From Metarhizium brunneum (Eukaryota > Ascomycota > Sordariomycetes > Hypocreales > Clavicipitaceae): DNA of 64,000 bases. The stretch spans positions 2,728,001 through 2,792,000 of the forward strand of contig NC_089425.1 of assembly GCF_013426205.1 (NCBI RefSeq). Direction: 5' to 3'. A model generated the notes under the pieces. That model was not told where the DNA came from, did not search any database, and worked only from the letters and a program-made list of their open reading frames with translations. A program made the position numbers and the translations under genes. Shown here piece by piece: positions 49,199 through 61,875 of the stretch; positions within the stretch are counted from its first letter, which is position 1, and each line of letters begins with the position of its first letter.

Positions 49199-50291
49199 TC
49201 ATAAGGACTGCCAGACGTTTGTGAGCCACCGCAACAGGGTCATGGGCTGTACATCCCCCTGGCCACTCTTTTCCAAGGCGTCATTCAGCGAGGCCCGTGA
49301 AAAATCATAGCGTCCGTTTGTCGTGGCAATGAGGCGCTGGTAATATGCAACTTTATCTCCGTCGCCGGCCTGGACAAAGTAAGCCAGGTATGACTGGAGC
49401 TCGGAGCTTTGCCGCATGTGATGATCAAAGGCCACTGACCAGGAGCAGTTAGTATTTCCTTTTTTTTTTTTTTTTGGGTAATCGTGCCCTTGCTCCAACT
49501 CTGACCTGGGGACACCTTACCGTTCCTGACGCGACTGCATGTCCCGACAACGTCTCGGACAGACATTCTGTCCCCCCGCATGGTGAATTCGTGTGGCCAG
49601 TTTCGAGGTCCCAAGTCTATGGCCGCTACTATGAAGCGCACCACGTCGTAGACCGATGTTAAGCACACCCTTACTGTGTGCCCCTTAGAGTTTTCGGCCG
49701 CATATTCTGCTGTTGCATGGTTGATGTCGAGGAGATAATCTCCCACCGCCGAAACGCCGCTGCCGTACCCAATGTTTAGGTACCCGAGGCCGTAGGGGTG
49801 AAATCGCTCCATAAAGATGCCACACGCAAAGACGGTATATTTCATGCGCGACGCACTCTCCCATTGTTTCAGCAGAGCGATTGCTTGCGTCGACCCGCGG
49901 TCCAACGGGTCGTTGTGCGATGGTCGCCGGCTCAAACTCCCCTCAAACTCCGACGGTACGAAGACACGCACGCGAGCACGTCCTGCCGCGTTGATGAGGC
50001 TGAGCTGCTCCGTCCCCGATATAGTCGATATGGCCAGATCCACGCCTTGAAGAGCAAAGGTCAGCTTGTCGTGATCACTGTAGTCGACAACATGGAGTTG
50101 GACGTCGAGCTGGCCGAATTCGGGTCTTGCCTATGCCACATTAACATGGTAACCTGAGCGCCCGAGATGAGGTTGGGCAAACCAACAGATCGTGATAAAA
50201 CGACAACGTTGTAAGCGTTGGCTGCCTGTGAAAGCTGCAGCGCCAGCAGGTATCCGAGTCCACCTCCACCTGCGACGGCAATGCGCATCAT
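49199..50291 (-). CDS. NmrA-like / isoflavone reductase-like NAD(P)-binding protein
   Basis: Atypical short-chain dehydrogenase-fold protein. Exons in coding order are 50291-50187, 50130-49521 and 49434-49199; phases agree, giving 316 residues. It starts MMRIAVAGGGGLGYLLALQL with the glycine-rich nucleotide-binding loop, continues VVVLSRSARPEFGQLDVQLH across intron 1 (donor GTTGGT), then DLAISTISGTEQLSLINAAG and VFVPSEFEG, typical of NmrA/isoflavone reductase-like proteins. The end is FSRASLNDALEKSGQGDVQP and VWQSL. Intron 2 contains a long poly-A run (T run on the plus strand near 49460). The reaction, if any, is unknown; some members are redox sensors. An upstream in-frame ATG at 50384 exists but does not improve the family match. 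Confidence 0.9.
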
Positions 50292-53154
50292 ATTTGGTGC
50301 AAGCCGCTGGCCGCCGCGGGCCAAATGCTCTTCTTCGCGTCTCTCCTCTCGGTAGGCCGGTCTTCGAAAGCCTGCATGAAGCAAGTGCTAAGTTGAGTGG
50401 ATTTGGCTCTGATAACCAAACACTTGGCGCACATGTGCGTATATATATACTACCAGGCCGTGGAAGGGGGGGGAGCCTTGTCCTTCCGCGTCATTGACGT
50501 TACATCCGCAATGCAGCAAAACAGACAGCTAGGCAATTACCGACAAATGCAGGAAGTGGAAGGAGGTCCAGAGTCGGATTCGAACGTCTGTGGCCTCCAC
50601 CATAGAACCACACATGTTTGATACAGATACAGGCTTGAGGGACACACAGTCACACACACCACCACCAACTCAGGCGCCACGCGGGAATGTAATGCCTTTT
50701 TCTCGGTTGCCCATTCTGACAAGGCAGCGATTCGTTGCGGCTCGGCTTACCGGAAGCTCAGCATACCAGGTCAGCCAGGGACCGCTCGTCGGCTCTTGTC
50801 TCTACAATACCAGTCCGCATGCTCTCCAACATTGCTCAGGTGGCTACGGGGGGCCAGCGTGGTCTTAGGGCGCCTATAGCAACTGCGGGAAGAGTCTCGA
50901 GCTAGCTGGGATCCTCACATTACAACCTTGCTGAATGCCCGGATGGCTTCAAATGGTCCTGGACTGCGAAACATACATCGGCCGGTGGGGCGTTGCTATC
51001 GGCCGTAGGCACAGCGGGCCGATGTGGGCAAAGGAGAGGGAGGGATGGGCATGGGCATGGTTTCCAAGGACATTCTTCGCAATGGGGACTGGCGGCTTTG
51101 CTCCATGTCGCCCGATGGCCCAGATGAAGCCATCAGAGCTGCCGGCAACTGTCATTGTGTCAAAGGCTCCGAGGGCCCTATTCCGCACACTATCCGGCGG
51201 CAGTGGCCGCGTGGGCGTCCAGGGGCACGGACGGTCGTGGCCTTGGGCCATGGCTGGCGCTGGCCTAGACCAGCTTTCATCCAACACCACGCGGTAGAAC
51301 AAGCACCCGTGGCGCAATATTCAGTCAATTAAGTGGGATATGGCGGGGTAGCCCGGCCTTCTCTATCTCCTCTCCTCCCTGGACAGGACAGATTGTATGC
51401 ACCAGGCCAATGGCATTGGCCTCGTGAGTTACGTAGCGGACGATCCCCGCGCGTCCTTCTACTGGCTGAAGCGTGGTGGTTCGATCTTGGGACTGGAGAT
51501 CCGAACAGGACGTCAGCACATCGAGGCGTCGGCGACCAAAGCTTCCAGAGCTGCTTTACCGAAGCTCGTTTAAGCAAGCAGCAGTTGGCCAGTACTCTGT
51601 ACTCTGTCCCTCCCCGGGCAGAAGCACCGGACAGGACCCGGGCTAGCTTTAGTCACTTAGTGTCCGTTGCGGAAGAAAAATACTGGAAACCGGTGAGGCG
51701 GACGAAAGAGGTGCGTATTCCGTGCTGCAGCGAGTAATCTCAAGCCAGCCAATTACGATGCCGCGCCCGGTAACTCAACAATGCAGAGTGGTCAGACTTG
51801 AGCAAGGGCCCAAGGATAGGACAGCGAGGCTGAAATGCACAAAAGGCCCTCCATCATGCCTTACATGTTTCAATCTCTCGTGACCGGGTTTAGAATCCGA
51901 GAGGCGTGAAGGTTCGGCTCCGACCATATTCTACCCTTACTAAGACGACACCGAACCGTAACTTGTTTGGGGCGTCTTCTGTTGCCCCGGAAAAGCACAG
52001 GGTGTCTAGCAGCTTATGGCTTGTGTAAGCCCCCGTATCTTGGCTTGCCAACCACGCGCTGGTGGCTCGATCTTGGCGTGATCGAAAGGGTGGTGGTAGT
52101 AGCGGTGGGTAGAGAATTTCAACTCGTGGTCCGAGGTCAACCAGGCGAGCCGTGCTCTTCCCATCTCTCTCCATGTCGCGGCCCCGACAACCTCATTTCG
52201 CAAACCGTGTCCGAAAGGCTTCACACTCCCTACTTCGTACGCAACCAGACCTCCCAGCAACCCAACTTCGAAAGCGCAAGACGCCGGTTCACCAAACGAG
52301 CGGGTGGCGATTTAGCACCGCGCTAGGGAGTGCATGGTGCATGCAAATCAGATTTCCGGGAACGAACGAACGAACGACGAAGCTCATCAAGCAACAGGGT
52401 CCGCACGAGGAGCGTTGGGGGCCAAATATGTCCACTCCTCGCCAATAACCCGAGGCTGAGCCCGGCATGCGCCGCCTTGTAGGGCTGACGATCGACTGAA
52501 AAGGGCAAAGTAAGCACAGTCGAGTGGTTTGCAGCTTGGCCACCATGGATAAAAGGGGCGCAGGGTGTTACAGCCATGCCTGTACAGAGTACGGAGCAGC
52601 CAAAATTGTGCCAGAAGAAGCTGTGCCAAAAAAGTTGCCGTGGCCGGTGACCAAATGTGGATTGTGCCGGATATGCCGCCTGCTGAGCAATTTGTGTCTT
52701 TCTTTTCGAAGCTCCGGAAGATGCCTATTTCAGCCAAAACGTGGCATGCCATGTCAGATGCACTATGAAATGCAACCATTGACGGGACCAACCGCCAAGT
52801 CGTGTTGGTAGGATGATGCAGAAAACGGCCCCGGGTCCCGACACACTGGTTCAACAGACACGTGTTTGTGTTGGGACCGGGGTTGTACGCATGTGTCTTT
52901 TCCTCTTTTGTCCTTGATCTGATACGAGATGTGCGTGGGGAATGCCTGTGTTTCAAAGTTTATTCATGCCAATGGTTTTCTTGTTGGTGTAGGTCTACTC
53001 CGTAGTATATCTGAACAACCCTAGCTCCTATTCTTAGGGTTGGATTTCTCAGCCTGAGATCAAGGCAGACAGATTGTTGGTTGTCCGCTCCAGCCCACAC
53101 CCCGCATCCGTAAAAGTCAATGTACTGACTGTATTTTCCCGAAGGCACGTCATC
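50292..53154. other. Gene-poor intergenic stretch
   Basis: About 2.9 kb with no supported gene. ORFs such as 50949-51317, 51333-51737 and 52387-52956 show no protein-like pattern. A degenerate tRNA-like segment is near 50560-50612. Motif TACTCCGTA at 52996-53004, and a GAAC tandem near 52361-52376. Confidence 0.5.
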
Positions 53155-56100
53155 TTATGCCTGTAGGGCCGTATCTTCTCTAGCCGCACCGCTGCCCTTC
53201 TTCCAGCTCTCGGTGTGGTCCACCTGATCCCTGACGCGGCTCTTCTGCCCAGGCATCCCCCAGCCGCCGCCACCTGGTGTGCATACGATGATCCGATCGC
53301 CAGCCTTCATCGCCGCGCTGTTCTTGGCACCCATGTTGATGTAGCGTTCTTCGTACTCGGCTTCCTCGGTCTCGTCGTTGGAATGCGGTTCCCGGAACTG
53401 CTTGAGCGACTTCTCCCAGTTTGTCTTTTCGACGTTGCGAACCCACAGGTTCAGTCCGCACTCGCCGTCCTCTCCGCCATTCATGCCATACGGGTGGTAT
53501 ACGCGCCGTTCGCTGAGGATGGATACCTGCAGGGGAATCCGGAATTCGATATCCCGGATGACGCCGTCGCCGCCACGGTGCTGGCCGTTGCCCCCCGAAC
53601 CCTTGCGAATTGAAAACTCGCGCAATAGCACAGGATATCTGCGCTCGAAAATCTCCGAGTCTGTGATTCGGGTATTCGTCATGTGAACGTGAACGCCAGA
53701 TGTGCCGACCCAGTCGGGGCCGGCGCCGCTCCCCCCCGCAATAGTCTCGTAGTATCCGAAGCCCCGTACGGCCTTTAACCCGGACACGTTGCCGCCGAAT
53801 CCAAACGTAAGGTTGTTGCAGCAGCCTTGGCTGGCAGCGCAAGCCTCAAACGCTTTGAAGATAACGTCTGTGATGCGCTGGCTGGTAAGCACGTTGCCGC
53901 CTACGACGGCCGCGCCGGGGGCGGGGGACAGGATGGATTTTGGCGGGATGTTGACGTTGATGGGGCGGAGGCAGCCTTGGTTCAGGGGGATGTCTTCGGA
54001 TATTAGGCACCTGAGACAGTATATGATGGCGCTGTAGGTGATGGCTTGCGGGGCATTGACATTGCCGTATACCTGGGGTCCTGTGCCTGCAAAGTCAAAG
54101 TCGGCGCTGCCTTTGTCCGGGTCGATAGTAATCTTGAGCCTGATGGGCGTTCCTTCGTCCATGTAGTCGACAGCCTCAAGATTTTTGCCTTTGAATCGTT
54201 TGTGGATGTCCTTGAGGAGGTTGCGAACGCAGAGCTCGGCGTTCCTTTGAATATTGACCATGTAGAACTGGACGGTGGGTTCTCCATACTCTTTAATGAG
54301 GCTTTCGATGAGGGAAATTCCCTTTTGGTTGGCTGATACTTGGGCCCTGAGGTCGTTGATGTTGTCAGCAAGTGTCCGGGTGCCGCTACAGCCGGGATGC
54401 TGGGCTGGCTCGTCGTAAAAGAGCTCGATGACTCTCTTCTCATCAAATTTACCGCCGCTAACGAGCTTTTCGCTGATAATGGAAGCACCCTCCTGGTATA
54501 GTTCGCGGGAGTGAGGGGGCATGCTGCCGGCTGTGATGCCTCCAATATCGGCGTGATGTGCGCGGGATGCCGCGTAAAAGAGGATGTTTTTGCCGGTCTC
54601 GTCGAAGGCGGGCATAATCAAGGTGACATCTGGGAGATGTGTGCCTCCATATGAAGGATGGTTGGAAATAATAACGTCCCCCTTTTCGAGCCTGCCTTTC
54701 CAGATCTCGGCTTGTCGCCGGACACAGGTTGACATGGAGCCGAGATGAACGGGTAGATGGGGCGCGTTTGCGACGAGTCCGCCTGTAGAGTCGAAGATGG
54801 CGCAGGAGAAGTCGAGGCGTTCTTTAACATTGGTGCTGACACTGGTCTTCTGCAGGGCCCGGCCCATCTGTTCGGCAATGGCCATGAATCTGTGGCCAAA
54901 GATACTTAGCATGATGGGGTCGACTTCCCGGTCAGTGTTTTCTCGGTGGTATCTATAGTACACTGTTAGCCTCTTCCTGTAGATTAGATGTTTTGGGAGG
55001 TGGAAGTGGCACCGCACCCTTCCTCTTTGCCCCCTCCTTTCTCATTGTCCAAGATGACGTGAGTTTCCGTGACCAGCGCATTTGTTTTGGGCGGTACCAC
55101 AATGGTCTGCGTACCATCCGCGAGCATAGCTGGACCCTTTATGACGTCCCCGACATCCAGACTCTCCAACTTGTATACAGGGGTCTGCTTTCGTCCACCC
55201 TCAAAATACACTTCTTTTGTGCTCCTCTTTTTATCTTCCGCTACGTCCTGGCGTTTGATGGTCTTCAGCTGCTGATCAACTGTCTTTTCTTTGTGACGGA
55301 AACTCTTGCCGATGCCACGGACTCGAACATCATCAATAATTATGTCTCTGTCATCCAAGGTAAATCCGAATTCGTATCTGTGGTGCCTGACAAATGCTTG
55401 ACCAAACTGCCAACCTTTGTCATTGAAAAGCTGCTTGGCTTCCTCGTCAGTGGGCTTGACAATCATCAGAGCAGATTCAGTACCCCTGTATCGCATATTG
55501 AGATATTCTTCGAAAACAATCTCATTATCACTGAAGCCCTGGTCTTTTAGAGAGGCTCGGGATTTTGCCTTCAGTTTCTCCATTTTCGCTTGTAGTTCGC
55601 TGACAGTCTTCCCGTCATCTTGCCAGACGGCAGAATCAGGCTCTTGGCGCTCGTCGACTACATCCGCGAGAGCCATGCCGTAAGCTGAGAGGACCGAGGA
55701 ATAGCGATGCACGAGAATTTGACTGATTCCCAAGGAATCAGCTATGGCAACAGCATGCTGGCCACCAGCACCGCCAAATGTTGCCAGACGGTGCTTTGAT
55801 GAGTCGTGGCCCTTGGCTTCCGTAATAGACCGAATCGGTCTTGTCATGGTTTCATTGGCAACTGTCAGAAATCCGTACGCTACTTCATCGATGCTTAAAC
55901 TTTTCCCAGTTTCTCGGTTCACCTGGTCTGTAAGTCCCTGAAGAACCTTCCTGCTTGCCTCTGGATCCAAACCTTGGTCCTCATTCTTTCCAAAAATCTT
56001 CGGAAAGAACTCGGGCAGCAAACGACCGAGGTGTAGGTTGGCGTCAGTTACAGTGGCGGGACCACCTTTACGGTAGCAAGCCGGACCAGGGTGAGCACCT

Positions 56101-57368
56101 GCAGACTCTGGCCCGACTACAAAGAGTCCATTGCGAAAGAACAGTCTTGATCCGCCCCCAGCTGCCACGGTGTTGATATCCAACTGAGGCGACTGAATTG
56201 TTACGCCTGCTGTGGTAGTCTCAAATACGTGCTCATACCGGCCTTCGCCATAACGTGAAACATCCGTACTTGTCCCTCCCTAAAACAAAAAAGGTCAGTA
56301 CCATTGATTGCTACCAACTCAAAGTAAAAGCTTTACCATGTCAAACCCGATTACGGGTATCTTTGTATGTTCGTCATACGATGTTATAGCGTAACCAACA
56401 ACACCTCCAGCTGGCCCAGATAGAATTGCTTTCAACCCGGTGAACTTATCAACATCAACCAGACCGCCGTCTGACTGCATGAACTCGCATCTGGCGCCCT
56501 TGGAGCCCTTTTCTTCTTTGACGCTTTGTGTTCCCAATCCACCTTCGAACCCTTCTTGGAAGCCGTCGATGTATCGCCTTATGGCAGGCGTTAAATAAGC
56601 ATCTGCGCAAACAGAAGTAGCTCTCGAGACGAGCTTCACCATGGGCATCAGCTCATGACTTAATGAAATATGTTTGAATCCGATATCCTTGGCGATGCGG
56701 CCAACTTGAGCTTCGTGGCTCGGGAACGTATATCCATGCATCAAGCAGACAGCAATGCTTCTAATACCCTCATCGTACACCTCCTGTAGCTTCTGGCGGA
56801 CTTCGCCATCCTCAGCCCTCTTGAGAATACGAACAGTCTCGCCAGATGTGCCTCGGATAAGCGACTGTCCTTCTGTACCGGTTCCAACGTGGGCTTCTGT
56901 TTCAGTGACTTTGCGATCTGGGTCTTCCGTGTAGTCTTCCAACGTCACACGCTCATCAATTTCAATAACCTTTTCGTACAGCACATCAGGCTTCTTGATT
57001 GCCAAATCAAAGATCTTGGGCCTCGACTGGTTTCCAATGACCAAGCAATCTCTGAACCCCTTTGTGACAACCATAGCAATTTTCTCTCCTTTTCGTTCCA
57101 ACAAGGCATTTGTAGCGACAGTTGTCCCCATACGGATGGAGTCAATCTTTGACGTATCCAGGGGTTCACCACGAGGAATGTCTCGCCTAAGAAAATGGCT
57201 CATGATGCGCCGGATGCCTTCGAGCGGGGCATCTTTATAATTCGCCGGATCCTCAGAGAGAAGTTTGATGATGATTTCTTCGCCGTTTTGTTCTCCAACA
57301 CAATCCGTAAAAGTCCCTCCGCGGTCAATAGCAATACGCACACCGCGCTCCTTGGTAGGGCCAGTCAT
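53155..57368 (-). CDS. OXP1: 5-oxoprolinase (ATP-dependent, hydantoinase A/B fusion)
   Basis: Converts 5-oxoproline to glutamate with ATP in glutathione turnover. Exons in coding order are 57368-56337, 56279-55018 and 54952-53155; all phases agree, giving 1,363 residues, near the family length. The N-terminal ATP-binding part has [34 protein letters not shown] and [11 protein letters not shown]; the hydantoinase A part follows with [24 protein letters not shown] (made across intron 1), [10 protein letters not shown] and [11 protein letters not shown]. The hydantoinase B half starts [20 protein letters not shown] and has [54 protein letters not shown] and near its end [14 protein letters not shown] stop codon at 54984 interrupts the unspliced frame; the 65-bp intron 54953-55017 removes it. 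Cytosolic; no targeting signal. Confidence 0.95.
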
Positions 57369-59732
57369 TTTTCTGGTTTGAGAGATATGTCAGCCGAGGC
57401 TGAAGGATATCTGGATGACGATGTGGAGAAGATGCGAAGAGACACAAATGAAGGAGGTAGTGAGGTCCTGTCCTATGGCGGAGAATTCTAGGCGGCTGCT
57501 GAAGCGGTTGAGAGGAGGAAAAGGAAGGCGTATGGGCGCAAGGATTTGACAGTGAGATATTATCAGCTTCTCGCGTCACGACAGGTTATAAATCAACCAA
57601 GTCACAGAGGCGTAAAAGCACCTGGATTCGGTGGTGGGGAATGAGGATGGCGGGGTTGGTCCTCCGCGCGCTCATTCAAGGCGGCAAGATGTGGTGGACT
57701 GCGACCGACCAGTCCGATCAATGGGTCAATGAATGGTCCATGGCTAGCCGTGAAAGTCTCCTAGCTCGTGTTCATAGGCATAGGCGACGTTGAATGATAT
57801 CGTGGCATTGTGGTCGAGCCAGCTCAAGACACGACTGAAATCAGTCGCACAGGGCGCGACGTTTGTCAAGGTGCGGAGTAAAATATTTCGAAATTAGGTC
57901 TGGTAGAATGCTCCTTCCTTCCACTTCAACCAGCACCTACCTAGTACCTACTCACGACTCACGTACCTACGCACGTGCCTACCAAGATGTATGTACATCT
58001 CGACTTGCATGCTCGATGGAGGGTGCATTTTAAGTCGACATCAAGATCAAAAATGAGGCATGGGCCACATCACGCCCTTACTTTTTTTTTTTTTTTTTTT
58101 TGGCTTTGATAAAACCAGTGGGCGCACTGCATACAACCGGGCTGTCAACGATTGTTCTCGACTCCCTCATCTGCACCAAGGGCGGCGTAATATGTGAGGG
58201 AGGTCGACAGCCATGCAGCCATGACGCTAACTCTCAATAGAAGAGGCCGCCATATATGACTTTACCAGTACCGAAGAAGCTCCCATTGTGCTTCTATTCC
58301 CGTCGCGGCCTTTGCCTCAGCCTCCATGTCCACACCTTAGGCGTGGGTTGTGAGGCGTGATGACGAATATGGCTCCCGTCCTCGCCTACATTTCAGATCC
58401 ATCATCAAGAGAGAAAACGCGATTCAGGCCTTTATTCCAAGGAAACACCGAGAGAAATTTTTAATGGAAAAGACGAAAATATTCAACTCCAAGAACAGAG
58501 AAGACCTTTTGTAGGAGTCTGGCAAGTGCCGCAGATAGACTAACCAAAGCGATCTTGGGCATATGTATTGCTCAGAGATGGGGGTTATGGCGCAAACTTC
58601 AACATGTCGTCAGACCATAGAGGACGGCTCACACAACTAGTACCTTATCCCACCTAGCTTTGGAGCCCACAGTCGCGATTTGACAAGGCACACGATGCCA
58701 TCGGCACATATCCTTGTCACCCGATTTGCATGGCTCTTTCTCGGGGATGCTCGGCTTTTCCGCCAACCCCTTTCTTTTATTATTTTCCGTTTCTTTACAA
58801 AGAAAGAAATACGCCTTGAATATTTGACTACAACTGGCAGCTAAAACGCGGCAGCAGCAACCTGCACGCCACGTAACATAGGCAGGCTGTGCATTGATGA
58901 GTGGGCGCAACAGCTATTTCTGGCCTGCCAAGAGACGCCATGGCCAATGCCAGTGACGTGCCACTATGCAACGATTCATGGAAATCTGATGAAGCTCCCC
59001 AGAATCTTTGATGCCAGGCGACGGCACGGGAGGGAAACTTGATGTCAAGACTGCTTCGGTGTCCGGTACCAGCCAGGGCCCTGGTCCAGCATGGTCATTT
59101 ACATGTTTGCGCGTCATCAAAAGTGGCGGATGTGGCTGCGCGCGGATTGTTGGCTTCGGGTCTGCCCAGACAGGTCACACCACCACTCTGTTGGAAATGA
59201 CCTCATTCGATGCACTCTGCAACCGATTGGCACCTTTGGGGGATTCTTCCAGGGCGAAGCCAGCGTTTTGTTTTTAAGTGATTGGTGGAGAACCCTTGAG
59301 GCGCACGCGTACCTTGACTTGCCAATACCGATGCCAAGTTTCGTGTGCTTTGGATACCCAACTCGCCTCGTCCGGATGCTTGCACATAATCAGTTTGTCA
59401 TGCCCTCTGGGTGCGTTGTCGAACAGGGGGTCAAAAGCCGGCTTGATGAGGATCAGCCATGGTGTCTGGGGAACCCATCATGTCAATCCCAGTGCATTTT
59501 TATAACCCCTGGTTCAGGATGCGTATGTAATGCGCGTCACATTTTCCAGTTGGTCTTGGAGATAAAAGGCCCTGCTTCCCCTGCCATGGTTTCCCAACAC
59601 CAAAAGGCTAATATAAGAAGGCAAACCGAATCGCAGCCCACTCTTTGGCATCACAGGTATCTAAGCGCGTGCTGCCTTATCCGCCACTTACTTTTTTTTC
59701 ATATCTTTATCTGCCAGCAACTTTAAATCACC
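57369..59732. other. Intergenic region, divergent promoters
   Basis: Between 5-oxoprolinase (minus) and the MARVEL gene (plus). No gene supported. It has a 20-base T tract at 58082-58101. A 211-codon ORF at 59091-59726 ends just before the MARVEL start and has no family features. Confidence 0.5.
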
Positions 59733-60277
59733 ATGGCTCTTGATCGCCTTGTCAGTCTCATTCTCAGATCGGCCGAGCTTGTCTTCGCCGCCATCGTCGC
59801 TGGTGTTACTGGAGATTACCTGCACAAGTCCCACGCCAGTGCGTGGGACCAAGGAAGATTCATTTACACCGTAGTCGTCGCAGGCATATCTATATTCCTG
59901 GCATTGATATGGCTATTCCCATTCTCTAGCACCTTCACCCACTCGCCGGTGGACATCTTCATCAGCATTCTTTGGTGGGTTGCCTTTGGCTTGCTGGCCA
60001 ATGTAAGTATACTTTTGTCGCCGCTTCATGAGTGGTTGGCTAACATATGCAGCTGCTGGGATCTTCCTGCGGTGCTTGGTTCAACTGGGACAACGTCTCG
60101 CCCCGGGGCGACCAGTGCGGCAGATTCAAAGCCAACCTTGCCTTTTCGTTCCTTTCTGCCATCCTCTGGCTCGCATCTGCCCTTATTGGCATCTTTTGGA
60201 TGCGAAAGCAGGAACGCCGTGCTCGCGCCGAGACGGCTCCTCACCGACGCCGTTGGTATCGCCGCAGCCACGTCTAG
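59733..60277 (+). CDS. MARVEL-domain membrane protein
   Basis: Four-helix membrane protein, probably of the plasma membrane (similar in layout to Nce102/MARVEL proteins of eisosome-type membrane domains, which is inference). Exon 1 is 59733-60002 and exon 2 is 60053-60277, joined in phase with a 50-bp intron, giving 164 residues. Segments: LVFAAIVAGVTGDYL, FIYTVVVAGISIFLALIW, VDIFISILWWVAFGLLA, and NLAFSFLSAILWLASALIGI. Short loop with CGAWFNWDNVSPRGDQCGRF between helices 3 and 4, having two cysteines. The C-terminal tail is basic (RKQERRARAETAPHRRRWYR). Confidence 0.88.
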
Positions 60278-61875
60278 AGGATCCAACTCCTCTGATGCTC
60301 GATACGCGCGAGAGGCCTTTTGGTCTACGGGCCAGCGCTTGCCAATATATTATTCACTTGGGAGGAATAGGTTGGACAAATGTAAAGCAATGTCGTAAAG
60401 GAACGTCTACGAAGCGACGATGGTTTTTTTTTTCTGTGGTCAAGGGTCCTATTATTTGTGGCTGAACGTGGAATTGGCTTCGCGATACCCAGATGTTTGC
60501 TGGTTTAATAATGTCGATGATGATGAATTGGTGGACCTGCTGGTTTGAAGCGAGTGGCATTGCCATTGCACCTAGGGTTAGCAACTAATACGAGTCAATC
60601 TTTTGGTATATTAAACTGAATTCTCATTGCCCTATGAAAATCGCGGCTAGTGATAACTGAAGCTTCCGAGCGTTTCGCACACAGTTCTCGCCGCACGCAA
60701 CGCTTCAAAATAAGCCATGATGCTACTCTACTCTCGGCCACTAGCCAGCAAACGGTCTAGGGTCAATGGACTGCATGTGAATTCTAATAGTTCCTGCAAC
60801 GGCGGCTAAGGAGGGCATGTCACCTTGAGCACGTTGCGGATCGGGGAGATCGAGATGCGGGCAACTATCTTCCAAGGCGAGTTTTGCAAATGCCGTCATT
60901 TTGCTGTCGGATTCAGCACTGCCATGTCGTTCTAGGCCATCGACTGCAGTAGCCATGCAAGTGTTCAATGTTCTCGTCTGGACAGACACTCACCAGCCAC
61001 ACTAAATGAATCTATGATGCCATTGCGTAGCACTTGTTGGCTTCGGTGTTCCGTATTCTTGTGCCACCACCGCCACAGCCCTGTCTGCACGTCCCATTGA
61101 TCGTCTCGTCGTCAGATTGTCTGCCCCCTCGTTGCGTCATTCCAGCTACATGCCACCTACACTGCACCGCGCCAAAGCTGCATGCCCACCATGCATCCAT
61201 GGCTTTGGCCAAGCCGACCGTCTAGCGGCGACCCCAATTTGACCCGTTCACGTCAACTGGTCCTTTGAGTCCGGCGCCATTGTCGGCTCCCCCACCACAA
61301 CCAAGCTTTCCATAGCGGAGACAAGTGTCCGGAGTTGAGGAGCTTGTTTATCGACCTGCCAAGTTCCAACGTCACAGGAGGGTCGTTATGACGCTTACAA
61401 TATATGATGCACCACGGTCCCCCACTTTAATGAGGCTGGTGATGGGGTTTGATGGGATATCGTGTAAGGCGACAAGCCAATGGTTGTTTGAGCATGATCT
61501 CACCCGAACGAGGCTTCGTAACCGCCATGTGGTTTGGGCGAAAAGCAGGCCTGGCCATGGTGTTGCTTACCCCAGGGTCCTATGACGAAAGGGCTCAAAG
61601 ATCAGGTAAGTCGTGATCCGTCATGGAGATTGCCATCGATGGATGCTAATGATTTCATCGTGCAAGAATCGAAAAGGGTAACGCCTCACACTTGTGTCTG
61701 GTTTCCGTCATCTATATAAACATGCGATTGGGACTTCCCACAACATCGTTTCTGAGACACTCAACCATACAAACAGTCGCCTATACACACAAGGCATCTA
61801 TACTCATAAAAATACCCCATACACTTACTCAGACACCCCATCCAACACCAAACATCTCAAAGACTATCAGCCATC
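60278..61875. other. Intergenic region, promoter of the DPR-repeat gene
   Basis: About 1.6 kb without a supported gene. A TATATAAA box at 61713-61720 lies 156 bp before the ATG at 61876, followed by a CA-rich leader with several CACA/ACTC runs. Confidence 0.55.
61713..61720 (+). promoter_or_regulatory. Probable TATA box of the DPR-repeat gene
   Basis: TATATAAA, 156 bp upstream of the ATG, followed by a CA-rich leader lacking any ORF of note. A strong TATA box suits an inducible gene. Confidence 0.5.

Noticed and set aside
52387..52956. 189-codon minus-strand ORF
   Set aside because: No motif or homology pattern recognised; lies in a low-information intergenic stretch.
53155..57368. Three separate hydantoinase-type genes
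   Set aside because: The breaks at 56280-56336 and 54953-55017 are phase-preserving introns; the parts form one 5-oxoprolinase.
58082..58101. T tract as a retrotransposon tail
   Set aside because: No reverse transcriptase, target duplication or element body beside it; simple homopolymer.
59091..59726. 211-codon ORF just before the MARVEL gene
   Set aside because: It would occupy the promoter and leader of the MARVEL gene and shows no protein-like pattern.
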